From Rhodospirillales bacterium (GTDB lineage: Bacteria > Pseudomonadota > Alphaproteobacteria > Rhodospirillales > JAPHRK01), in NCBI GenBank assembly GCA_026196105.1, contig JAPHRK010000011.1:1-64000 (forward strand): a DNA stretch of 64,000 nucleotides. Reading direction: 5' to 3'. The notes beneath the pieces were generated by a model. That model saw nothing but the letters and a program-made list of their open reading frames with translations. It was not told the origin of the DNA and made no database searches. Of the stretch, positions 44,266-52,223 are shown in pieces. Position 1 is the stretch's first letter. Each line of letters starts with the position of its first letter. Made by a program: the position numbers and the translations under genes.

Positions 44266-46587
44266 ATGCCGACAATTGAAAAAGAATCCCTGATTGGTAA
44301 GCGCGTCCCTAAAATGGATGCCCCAGAAAAAGCTGCCGGACGGACACGTTATGTCCATGACATGAATCTACCGGGTCAGCTCATTGGTAAAATTCTTCGT
44401 ACTGACCGTATCCATGCCAAAATTCTCAGTATGGATACTAGTGCGGCGGAAGCATTGCCGGGCGTAAAAGCCGTTATTACGGCGAAAGATATGCCAGCAA
44501 AAATGCTGGGTCTGAATAACGATAATCCTCCTTTAAAGGGCGATAAAGTTCGGGCTGAACGTGATGAGATTGCCGCTGTTGCTGCTATCACAGAAGAGAT
44601 TGCTCTAGAAGCCCTTAAGCTGATTAAGGTTGAATATGAAGACTTACCAACTTTATTTGACCCACGTGAGTCAGAAAAAGAAGGTGCGCCCCATATTCAG
44701 GAAAGCAAAGACAGCAACGTCTGCATGGAATTTGAATATGAACATGGCGATGCTGCGAAAGCTGAAACCGAGGCTGATTTTGTTATCGAAGATACCTTTA
44801 AGCTCCACTACGTGACCCATGCTTGTATGGGCGTCAGTGGTGTTATAGCTGATTTTGATAATATCACAGGCAACTTGACCCTTCATTCCAATACTCAAGT
44901 TCCTTTCCTGCATAAAAGAGAATTTTCTGAAGTCTTGGAAATGGATCCTAGTCGTATTCGGATTATTCAGCCTCCGATTGGCGGTGGGTTTGGCTCTAAA
45001 TTGGATATCTATCCCTTTGAGCCTATCGCAGTAATTCTGGCGAAAAAGTCACGCTGTCCAGTGAAAATTGTCTTCACCCGTGAAGAAGAATTCATGGCAT
45101 CGCCAACCCGTCAGCCAGCTTATATCAATCTGCGCAGTGGCGTGAAGAAAGATGGAACCATTACCTCACGGGTCTTTGATTCCCTTCTTGATAATGGGGC
45201 GTACACTTCATGGGGGGCAACTATTCCTTTCGTGATGATGCAAACCGCTTCGTCATTCTATCGGGTTACCGATTGCCAATATGCCACGAAAGCTGTTTAC
45301 ACCAATAATCCAACCGCTGGTTCTTTCCGGGGTTATGGTAACCTGCAAGCTACTTTTGCCATTGAACAGCATATGGATAAGATGGCTGAAGCTGTTGGTA
45401 TGGATCCTCTTGAGTTCCGCCTCAAGAATGCTCAAGAAGCAGGTGAAGTGACAGGCCAAGGCATGCACTTTAAAACTTGTGGTTTTAAAGAGTGCTTGAG
45501 CACAGCGGGTGAAAAGAGTGATTTCAGCCGTAAGTTTGCTGAAAATAATGCCAATCGTGGGAACGGCAACCCGGTCAAAAAAGGTATCGGCATGGCCTCG
45601 ATGCTCCATGTGGGCGGCGGAGCGAAAATCTATCCCTCAGACGGTTGCGGTACCATCCTCAAAATGGATGACTTCGGCCATGTAACCATTTTGACTGGTG
45701 CTTCTGAAATTGGGCAGGGATCTGAAACCGTTCTGTCTCAATTGGTTTGTGAAGAACTCGGTGTCCCTCTTTCTGCGGTGACCGTGGTAAACAATGACAC
45801 GGACATTACTCCCTGGGATGTAGGCGTCCACGCTTCTCGGACCACCTTTATTGGCGGTAATGCGGCCATTGGTGCAGCAAAATTGGCAAAAGCTAAAGTG
45901 CTTGAGTCAGCTTCCCAAGTCTCCAACATTCCAGCCGATCAGTTGGATATGCGGGGCGGTTGTATTGTTCGAGCTGATGATGGTGAAGTTATTATGCAGC
46001 TTGGCAAACTCCTTCGCGGCATGCACTTCAAAGACAAAGCTGAGTTGGTGACCACTTCTTTTTATTATGAACCGCCTTCAGTCCACCAAGACAAAGGCTT
46101 CAAAGGTGATGTGTCAGCAGCTTATGCTTGGGCAACTCATGTTGTTGAAGTTGAAGTAGATACTGAAACCGGGATTGTGACCCTGGATAAAGTAACTGCG
46201 GCTCATGATGTTGGTCGTGTACTTAATGAAATGAGCCTTGAAGGGCAAATTGAAGGCGGCATTATTATGGGGCAAGGTTATGCACTGACCGAAGACTTGT
46301 TGGTCAAAGAAGGTCGGGTGATAACGCCTAACTTCCGGGACTATAAAATGGTCACTGCGCCTGAGATTCCTGAAATTGACCTGAGTTTCATTGAAACTCA
46401 AGACGGTGAAGGGCCACAAGGAGCTAAAGGTGTGGGTGAAGCGCCTTCAATCTGTATGGCTGCCGCAGTAGGGAACGCTATCTACAATGCGACGGGCGTT
46501 CGGATTTATGAAGCTCCTTACACACCTGAGAAAGTCTATCGGGCTCTTAAAGGGGCTGTGGAAGCACCTTCCATGGCTGCGGAGTAA
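44266..46587 (+). CDS. Molybdenum hydroxylase molybdopterin-binding subunit (XdhA/CoxL family)
   Basis: A 773-residue catalytic subunit. Markers: [20 protein letters not shown] at the start, [49 protein letters not shown] and the catalytic glutamate in [16 protein letters not shown]. The AYRCSFR loop of true CO dehydrogenase is absent (here AGSFRGYG), so CO is not the substrate. The family inserts water-derived oxygen into N-heterocycles, aldehydes or acyl-CoAs. Which of these applies here is unknown; the operon suggests an acid or its CoA ester, or a heterocycle that HyuAB then opens. Confidence 0.94.
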   Translation: MPTIEKESLIGKRVPKMDAPEKAAGRTRYVHDMNLPGQLIGKILRTDRIHAKILSMDTSAAEALPGVKAVITAKDMPAKMLGLNNDNPPLKGDKVRAERDEIAAVAAITEEIALEALKLIKVEYEDLPTLFDPRESEKEGAPHIQESKDSNVCMEFEYEHGDAAKAETEADFVIEDTFKLHYVTHACMGVSGVIADFDNITGNLTLHSNTQVPFLHKREFSEVLEMDPSRIRIIQPPIGGGFGSKLDIYPFEPIAVILAKKSRCPVKIVFTREEEFMASPTRQPAYINLRSGVKKDGTITSRVFDSLLDNGAYTSWGATIPFVMMQTASSFYRVTDCQYATKAVYTNNPTAGSFRGYGNLQATFAIEQHMDKMAEAVGMDPLEFRLKNAQEAGEVTGQGMHFKTCGFKECLSTAGEKSDFSRKFAENNANRGNGNPVKKGIGMASMLHVGGGAKIYPSDGCGTILKMDDFGHVTILTGASEIGQGSETVLSQLVCEELGVPLSAVTVVNNDTDITPWDVGVHASRTTFIGGNAAIGAAKLAKAKVLESASQVSNIPADQLDMRGGCIVRADDGEVIMQLGKLLRGMHFKDKAELVTTSFYYEPPSVHQDKGFKGDVSAAYAWATHVVEVEVDTETGIVTLDKVTAAHDVGRVLNEMSLEGQIEGGIIMGQGYALTEDLLVKEGRVITPNFRDYKMVTAPEIPEIDLSFIETQDGEGPQGAKGVGEAPSICMAAAVGNAIYNATGVRIYEAPYTPEKVYRALKGAVEAPSMAAE

Positions 46588-46595
46588 TCAACAAG

Positions 46596-47786
46596 ATGAA
46601 AAAGCGTACAGTTCTTTCAATGGAACAAGCCCTGAGCATGCCGTCGGCGACCCTTCGGTTTGCTCAATTGGGCTGGCGGGTGATCCGCATTGAAGCCACG
46701 CCTTTTGGTAAAGGTCTCCCCGGAGACCCCAACCGTTATATTGGTGCCAACGTGGTCGATGATGATCGCCGAACCTATTTCATTGCCCCAAATGTGGGGA
46801 AAGAGGCCATTGCGCTCAACTTGAAAGACCCGGAAGGGCAAGCCGTGCTGCATAAAATCATCCAGGAATTAGAGGTGGATGTCTTTTGCTGTAATACTTT
46901 GCCCTCTCGGTATGAGGCTTTTGGAATCGATTACGGTACTCTAAAAGGTGTGAAAGAAGACATCATCTGGGCGGGGGTTTCTGCCATGGGACCAGAATAT
47001 CCAAATGTCCCGGGATATGATCCTGCTATACAAGCCATGGCGGGTTATATGGAGTTAACGGGGACTGCTGACGGTCCACCTATGTTGTCAGGTGTTCCGA
47101 TGATTGATCTTAAAGCTGGTGATGAAGTCTTTGCAGGGGTCTGTTTGGCTTTGGCAGAGCGCGCCGAAACGGGGAAAGGCACTCGAATTGATGTTTCGAT
47201 GCTGCAAGCGGCTGCTTCTTGGTTGATTACAACCCTGCCATTGTTGGATTTTGATTGTGACCCATCAGAAATCACTCGTTGTGGTAACGAACACCGTAAA
47301 TTTATCCCAACAAATGCTTATCCAACGGCTGATGGCTTTATATATATGGCAATTGGCAATGATGTTCAGTGGAAACGGTTGTCTGAAATTCCAAAATTTG
47401 CCTCAATTGCTAACGAGGTTCGGGGAACGAATGATGGTCGCCATAAAGAGAGAGAATCCATCCATAAAGATGTAGCGGCGGTAACAATTCAGTATGAAAC
47501 TAAGGAAATTGCGGCTGATTTTGCGGCTGCGACTATCCCTCATGCACCGATTCACGACATTCCACAGGTGTCAAACCTTGGTGCCTTAAGAGATAAATTA
47601 ACAAAAACCGCAACACCTGAGGGAAAAACTATTCGTATGCAGCCTCCCGCAGTTGATATTGTGGGCGGAAAAACAGAATTGTCCTTTCCCGCGAAGTATT
47701 CTCAACACACAAATGAGGTGCTTTCACAGGCTGGATACTCTGATGAGCAGCGCAAAGATTTGTTAAGTAGAGGAGTTATTGCTTAA
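46596..47786 (+). CDS. Class III CoA-transferase (CaiB/BaiF family)
   Basis: A 396-residue interlocked-dimer CoA-transferase. The nucleophilic aspartate is D171 in [15 protein letters not shown], followed by the family [17 protein letters not shown] helix. The N-terminal Rossmann part is slightly shortened: the usual opening strand before [18 protein letters not shown] is divergent. It moves CoA between acids, sparing ATP, and could recycle CoA from a product such as succinyl- or acetyl-CoA. Last gene of the operon, eight bases after the molybdenum subunit gene. Confidence 0.92.
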   Translation: MKKRTVLSMEQALSMPSATLRFAQLGWRVIRIEATPFGKGLPGDPNRYIGANVVDDDRRTYFIAPNVGKEAIALNLKDPEGQAVLHKIIQELEVDVFCCNTLPSRYEAFGIDYGTLKGVKEDIIWAGVSAMGPEYPNVPGYDPAIQAMAGYMELTGTADGPPMLSGVPMIDLKAGDEVFAGVCLALAERAETGKGTRIDVSMLQAAASWLITTLPLLDFDCDPSEITRCGNEHRKFIPTNAYPTADGFIYMAIGNDVQWKRLSEIPKFASIANEVRGTNDGRHKERESIHKDVAAVTIQYETKEIAADFAAATIPHAPIHDIPQVSNLGALRDKLTKTATPEGKTIRMQPPAVDIVGGKTELSFPAKYSQHTNEVLSQAGYSDEQRKDLLSRGVIA

Positions 47787-48149
47787 ATTTAGCCTTATTC
47801 TTGCCTCTTTAATTATTAAAATAGAGAGTGAGGTTAATAAGTTATAAAGCTTTTTTTATCGATACAAAAATAAATATGTAATTCGGTACTTAAAAACCGG
47901 TTTGCAAAACATTGAATGTTCGCTATGCTAACAATCAATGTTAAACGCCCCTCCAATTAAAGGGCTTATAAGGAAAAGGTTATTCTTTGCCTTGTGAAAC
48001 TATTGGAATATAAGGGTGAGTAACAAGTCGTTTAAATCGACTTTCTGGGTCTCAAAATATTCCACACAGGGGAATAGAGGCTTGGTTATATTAAATTGAG
48101 GCTTTAACGGCGCACAGGCAAAGTGCTTGTGCCACTTGGGAGGACTAAA
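47787..48149 (+). promoter_or_regulatory. TRAP operon leader with possible switching hairpins
   Basis: This 363-base gap holds no gene. Near its end GGAATAT (48005-48011) can pair with ATATTCC (48057-48063), enclosing the palindrome AAGTCG-TTTAAAT-CGACTT (48025-48043). The same TATTCC (48058-48063) can instead pair with GGAATA (48071-48076). The two outer pairings exclude each other, as in a regulatory leader. GGGAGG before the dctP start is the ribosome site. Confidence 0.4.
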
Positions 48150-49172
48150 ATGAAGAAATTTGTAACCGTTGTAACAGGCGCCGCTATTGGCGTTGCCATG
48201 ATGGCCGGTTCAGCAGCTGCTGCTGACATGAAACTAACCATGTCATCTTGGTTGCCAGCGAAACACGTTATTCCTGCAAAGATGATGCAGCCTTGGATCG
48301 ACAAAGTTGCTGAAGCAACCGAAGGTCGTGTGAAAATTAGAATGTTGAAAAAAGGCCTTGGTCACCCAAAGGTCCACTTCGACATTGCTAAAGATGGTCT
48401 GGCTGACGTTACCTATTCAGTACACGGCTATACCCCTGGTCGTTTCTCCATGACCAAAGCTGCTGAATTTCCTTTCTTAGGTGATAGTGCTGAAGCTACT
48501 TCTGTTGCTTATTGGCGTGTTTACAAAAAACATCTGGAAAAAGTAAACGAGCATAAAGGTGTTAAGTTGCTTGGTCTGATGACCCATGGTCCAGGACAAA
48601 TTCACAACTCTAAAAAAGACATCAACGACGTAGCTGATTTCAAAGGTATGAAATTCCGCATCGGTGGTGGTGTTGTTGCTGAAGTCACCAAATCCTTGGG
48701 TATGACCCCACTGTTGGCTTCTGCTACCAAAAACTACGAATATCTTTCAAATGGTGTTGCTGACGGAACCCTGCTTCCTAAAGATTCCATTCCAGCTTTC
48801 AAAATCACCAAGCTTGTTCCACACACAACCATCATTCCTGGTGGATTGTACAATACCAGCTTCTTCCTGGTTATGAACCAAGCTAAATGGGACAAAATCT
48901 CTCCTGCTGATCAAAAAGCAATTGAAGCTGTTTCAGGTGAAGCTTTTGCTAAAGCTTCTGGCGCTGCATGGGATGCAGCTGATGCATCTGGTTTAGCTGA
49001 AATGAAAGCTAACGGTAACAGCGTTAAACCTGCTGGCGATAACCTGATGAAACAAATCGCTGGTGCAACCAATCACATCGAAGCCGCTTGGGTTAAAGCT
49101 GCTACTGAAAAAGGTGTAGATGGTGCTGGTGCTATGATGATGTTCCGCAGCGAAGTTAAGAACTATAAATAG
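48150..49172 (+). CDS. dctP: TRAP transporter solute-binding protein (DctP type)
   Basis: A 340-residue periplasmic protein. Signal peptide to about AAAA at residue 25, then MKLTMSSWLPAKHVIPAKMM. The ligand-carboxylate arginine is expected in FKGMKFRIGGGVVAEVTKSLG (R in KFRIGG). DctP proteins bind carboxylates or related acids and deliver them to DctQM. Start ATG 48150 follows GGGAGG. Codon use is more biased than in neighbours, suggesting high expression. Its position after the acyl-CoA operon suggests it imports that pathway's acid (inference). Confidence 0.93.
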   Translation: MKKFVTVVTGAAIGVAMMAGSAAAADMKLTMSSWLPAKHVIPAKMMQPWIDKVAEATEGRVKIRMLKKGLGHPKVHFDIAKDGLADVTYSVHGYTPGRFSMTKAAEFPFLGDSAEATSVAYWRVYKKHLEKVNEHKGVKLLGLMTHGPGQIHNSKKDINDVADFKGMKFRIGGGVVAEVTKSLGMTPLLASATKNYEYLSNGVADGTLLPKDSIPAFKITKLVPHTTIIPGGLYNTSFFLVMNQAKWDKISPADQKAIEAVSGEAFAKASGAAWDAADASGLAEMKANGNSVKPAGDNLMKQIAGATNHIEAAWVKAATEKGVDGAGAMMMFRSEVKNYK

Positions 49173-49176
49173 TTCT

Positions 49177-49689
49177 ATGACTTCTCTTGAACAAAAAAGC
49201 AATCAAGGTGGACTTGGGGAAAGGCTCTGGCATAAGCTGGAGTCTATCCTCGGCTTCCTTGCAGCTGTACTCATTTTCATCTTGATGGCTTTGACGTTCA
49301 TTGATGTCGTCGGGCGGCAATTTGATTATCCACTTCCCGGTGGACTTGAGATTACTGAAATTATGATGGGGGCCGTTATTTTTTTAGGGCTTCCGCTGGT
49401 GACTGCAGACAATGGTCATGTAGCCGTCGATCTTTTGGACAACCTTGTTCCACAGAATTGGAAAGCGCTTCAGCAATTCTTTATTAACGTGCTAGGTGCA
49501 GTTGTTTTGGCGGTTGTAAGCTATAAACTTTGGGGGCGTGCCCACGAAACTTTGGAGTATGGCGATAATACCGCTTACTTACAAATTCCCTTAGCGCCGC
49601 TGGTTTTCTTTATGTCAGTTATGTCAGGAATGACATGCCTCATTTTCATCGGTCTTTCTATATTGGCCTTTAAAAAGCACAATTCATAA
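49177..49689 (+). CDS. dctQ: TRAP transporter small permease (DctQ type)
   Basis: A 170-residue membrane protein with four helices; ALTFIDVVGRQFDYPLPGG and the ITEIMMGAVIFLGLPLV stretch are DctQ hallmarks. Starts four bases after the dctP stop. It pairs with DctM to form the membrane part of a sodium-driven tripartite transporter. Confidence 0.92.
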   Translation: MTSLEQKSNQGGLGERLWHKLESILGFLAAVLIFILMALTFIDVVGRQFDYPLPGGLEITEIMMGAVIFLGLPLVTADNGHVAVDLLDNLVPQNWKALQQFFINVLGAVVLAVVSYKLWGRAHETLEYGDNTAYLQIPLAPLVFFMSVMSGMTCLIFIGLSILAFKKHNS

Positions 49690-49730
49690 TTTTTGAATTA
49701 TTTAGTAACCCCTAACCGGAAATATTTACG

Positions 49731-51023
49731 GTGGAAGCATCACTTATTGGATTTGTGGTCCTACTAGGATTAGTTTTTATACGAATTCCTATCGCGATCG
49801 CAATGGCTGTAGTTGGCTTTGTTGGCTTTGGCTACATGGTTAATTTTAACGCTTCGTTTTCAATGACCTCACAAGTCGCGCTTGAGACAGGCATGGAATA
49901 CAGCCTTTCTGTTATTCCTTTGTTTATTCTCATGGGTAACTTTGTTACTGAGGCAGGGTTGTCTAAACAACTCTATGCAGCATCAAATGCATTTTTGGGT
50001 CACCGTCGTGGTGGTTTGGCTATGGCAACTGTTGTTGCTTGCGGTGGCTTTAGTGCGATTTGTGGTAGCTCATTGGCAACTGCTGCGACCATGGCGAAAG
50101 TTGCGATGCCCTCCATGCGTAAGTATGGTTATGCTGACAGCTTAGCTTCTGGTTCAATTGCCGCGGGCGGTACATTGGGAATTCTCATTCCGCCAAGTGT
50201 GATCCTTGTTCTTTATGGTATCATTACTGAATCTGATATCGGCAAACTCTTTATGGCTGGTATTTTACCAGGTTTGCTGGGGGTACTTTGCTATCTTGGG
50301 GCAGTAAGTGTCGCTACACGCATTAACCCTGCACTTGGTCCAAGAGGTGAAAGAACTCCTTGGACAGGTCGTATTCAAGCCCTTAAAGGTGTATGGGGGG
50401 TTCTAACCCTGTTTGTCCTTGTCATGGGCGGTATTTATGGTGGTTTCTTCACCCCTACTGAAGCGGCTGGTATCGGTGCAGCTGGTGGCTTCTTCTTTGC
50501 CTTTTTTAAAGGTCGGCTTACAAAGACACATTTGATTGAGGTGCTGACAGCTTCTGTTAAGACAACAGCGATGATTTTCACCGTGCTGATCGGTGCAACC
50601 ATGTTCTCAAACTTTATCAATATTGCCGGTTTGCCAGATGCTTTAGCTGATTGGGCAACAAGTTTTGATATCTCCCCACTGGCGATTGTTGCTCTTGTGG
50701 TTCTGATCTATTTGATCCTTGGTTGTGTGCTTGAAAGCCTTTCCATGATCTTGCTGACAGTTCCGATCTTCTACCCCATGATGGCAGCCCTTGGGTTTGA
50801 CCTCATCTGGTTTGGTATTTTGGTTGTTGTCGTCACAGAAATTAGCTTGATTACGCCGCCGATAGGGTTGAACGTGTTTGTTCTAAAAGCCGTCTTGCCG
50901 GATGTAACCACTAAAACTATCTTTAAAGGGGTAACACCTTTTTGGATTGCGGATATCATTCGGTTAGCTTTGGTTGTTTTTATCCCTGCTATCTCTTTGT
51001 ATCTACCGAGTTTGATGGGGTAA
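49731..51023 (+). CDS. dctM: TRAP transporter large permease (DctM type)
   Basis: A 430-residue, many-helix transport subunit. Landmarks: VIPLFILMGNFVTEAGLSKQ, GGFSAICGSSLATAATMAKV, ASGSIAAGGTLGILIPPSVI and the C-terminal EISLITPPIGLNVFVLK. It moves substrate with sodium. Start GTG at 49731, 41 bases after dctQ, with only a weak ribosome site. Confidence 0.94.
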   Translation: MEASLIGFVVLLGLVFIRIPIAIAMAVVGFVGFGYMVNFNASFSMTSQVALETGMEYSLSVIPLFILMGNFVTEAGLSKQLYAASNAFLGHRRGGLAMATVVACGGFSAICGSSLATAATMAKVAMPSMRKYGYADSLASGSIAAGGTLGILIPPSVILVLYGIITESDIGKLFMAGILPGLLGVLCYLGAVSVATRINPALGPRGERTPWTGRIQALKGVWGVLTLFVLVMGGIYGGFFTPTEAAGIGAAGGFFFAFFKGRLTKTHLIEVLTASVKTTAMIFTVLIGATMFSNFINIAGLPDALADWATSFDISPLAIVALVVLIYLILGCVLESLSMILLTVPIFYPMMAALGFDLIWFGILVVVVTEISLITPPIGLNVFVLKAVLPDVTTKTIFKGVTPFWIADIIRLALVVFIPAISLYLPSLMG

Positions 51024-51068
51024 CTGACCGATTAACAAGAGGGAGTAAAGGAGCTGTTTAAAGCTGCT

Positions 51069-52223
51069 GTGTTTGTCAGTGGGTTTCGTCCCTTTTACTT
51101 CCTTGGGACCCTTTACGCACCTTTATTGGTGTTGATTTGGCTCGCTGAGTATTCTGGCTTGGCGGGCTTTTCTTCTTCTGAAATAAGCCTTTCTCAATGG
51201 CACGGTCACGAGATGCTCTTTGGCTTTGCCGCCGCCGTAATTAGTGGCTTTCTCCTCACAGCTCTACCTGGGTGGGCCGCCACTCCTGAAATTCATGGCG
51301 CAAAGCTTGCCTTCCTCAGTTTTCTTTGGTTAGCAGGGCGGGTCGTTTTTTGGTTTTCTGCTCAGTTGCCTTTGCCTTTAGTTGCCATTGTCGACTCGTC
51401 TCTTTTTCTTTTTATGGCTTTGTTTTTTGTGCCGGGTTTAAGACAAGCTAAGAGTAAACTTTACTGGGCGCTCATCCCAATATTGTTATGGTTTTTTGGC
51501 TGTAATGTGGCTTTCTATTGGGCTTTGGCTCAAGGGGCATCACACCAAGCCGACCAAGCATTGATGGCTAAAGTCTACGGCCTTATTTTGCTGTACAGTA
51601 TTGTCGCCGGAATACTGGTTCCGTCTTTCACGGAGACAGCTTTGAAAGCTAAAAAATGGCAAGGGCGTATGACCATTCTTCCCTGGTTGGAGTGGGCCGC
51701 TGTTGGTACGGCATTTGTCTATGGATTGACTGGATTACTGTACAAGGGAAGTGAATTTGCTATCTGGGCAGCACTCGTTGCTCTTGTTATTCACAGTTTT
51801 AGGTTTTCTAGGTGGAAGGGGCTTAAGGTCGCCGATACACCGATGGTCTTTATCCTCCATGTTGGGTACGCCTGGATGTTAGGGGCGTTTCTCCTTCGGG
51901 CCTTAGGGGATTATGGCCTTAACATCCCCGACATGTCCCATGTTCATGCTTATACAATAGGGGCGCTCGGGTTAATGAAAATTGGTTTAATGACTCGTGT
52001 CGCCCTGAAGCATACGGGCCGACCATTAAACCCAAGCAATCTGGTTTTGATGGCTTATGCCTTGATTTTCTTCGCTGCTTGCATCCGCCTTTACGCACCT
52101 TATTCAGCCGTTGAACCTGCTATGATGGGGTTGTCTTCTCTAGCTTGGGCTTTGGGCTTTGGCATCTACTTCTTCAGTTATGGTCGTTTGTTTCTCGTTC
52201 CTAGTTTGCCACGTAAGGGCTAA
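51069..52223 (+). CDS. NnrS family membrane protein
   Basis: A 384-residue, about 12-helix haem- and copper-containing type membrane protein. FRPFYFLGTLYAPL, SQWHGHEMLFGFAAAVISGFLLTALPGW and HVHAYTIGALGLMKIGLMTR match NnrS, which lessens nitric oxide stress on iron metabolism. GTG at 51069 comes just after an in-frame stop at 51060, so no longer start is possible. AAGGAG lies 15 bases upstream. It follows dctM by 45 bases and may be cotranscribed. Its stop overlaps the convergent gene by four bases. Confidence 0.9.
   Translation: MFVSGFRPFYFLGTLYAPLLVLIWLAEYSGLAGFSSSEISLSQWHGHEMLFGFAAAVISGFLLTALPGWAATPEIHGAKLAFLSFLWLAGRVVFWFSAQLPLPLVAIVDSSLFLFMALFFVPGLRQAKSKLYWALIPILLWFFGCNVAFYWALAQGASHQADQALMAKVYGLILLYSIVAGILVPSFTETALKAKKWQGRMTILPWLEWAAVGTAFVYGLTGLLYKGSEFAIWAALVALVIHSFRFSRWKGLKVADTPMVFILHVGYAWMLGAFLLRALGDYGLNIPDMSHVHAYTIGALGLMKIGLMTRVALKHTGRPLNPSNLVLMAYALIFFAACIRLYAPYSAVEPAMMGLSSLAWALGFGIYFFSYGRLFLVPSLPRKG

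Noticed and set aside
43766-46587. Aerobic CO dehydrogenase
   Set aside because: Subunit order fits CoxMSL, but the AYRCSFR active-site loop of the large subunit is absent.
42916-46587. 4-Hydroxybenzoyl-CoA reductase
   Set aside because: The FAD subunit lacks the extra 4Fe-4S cysteine insertion and is of normal short length.
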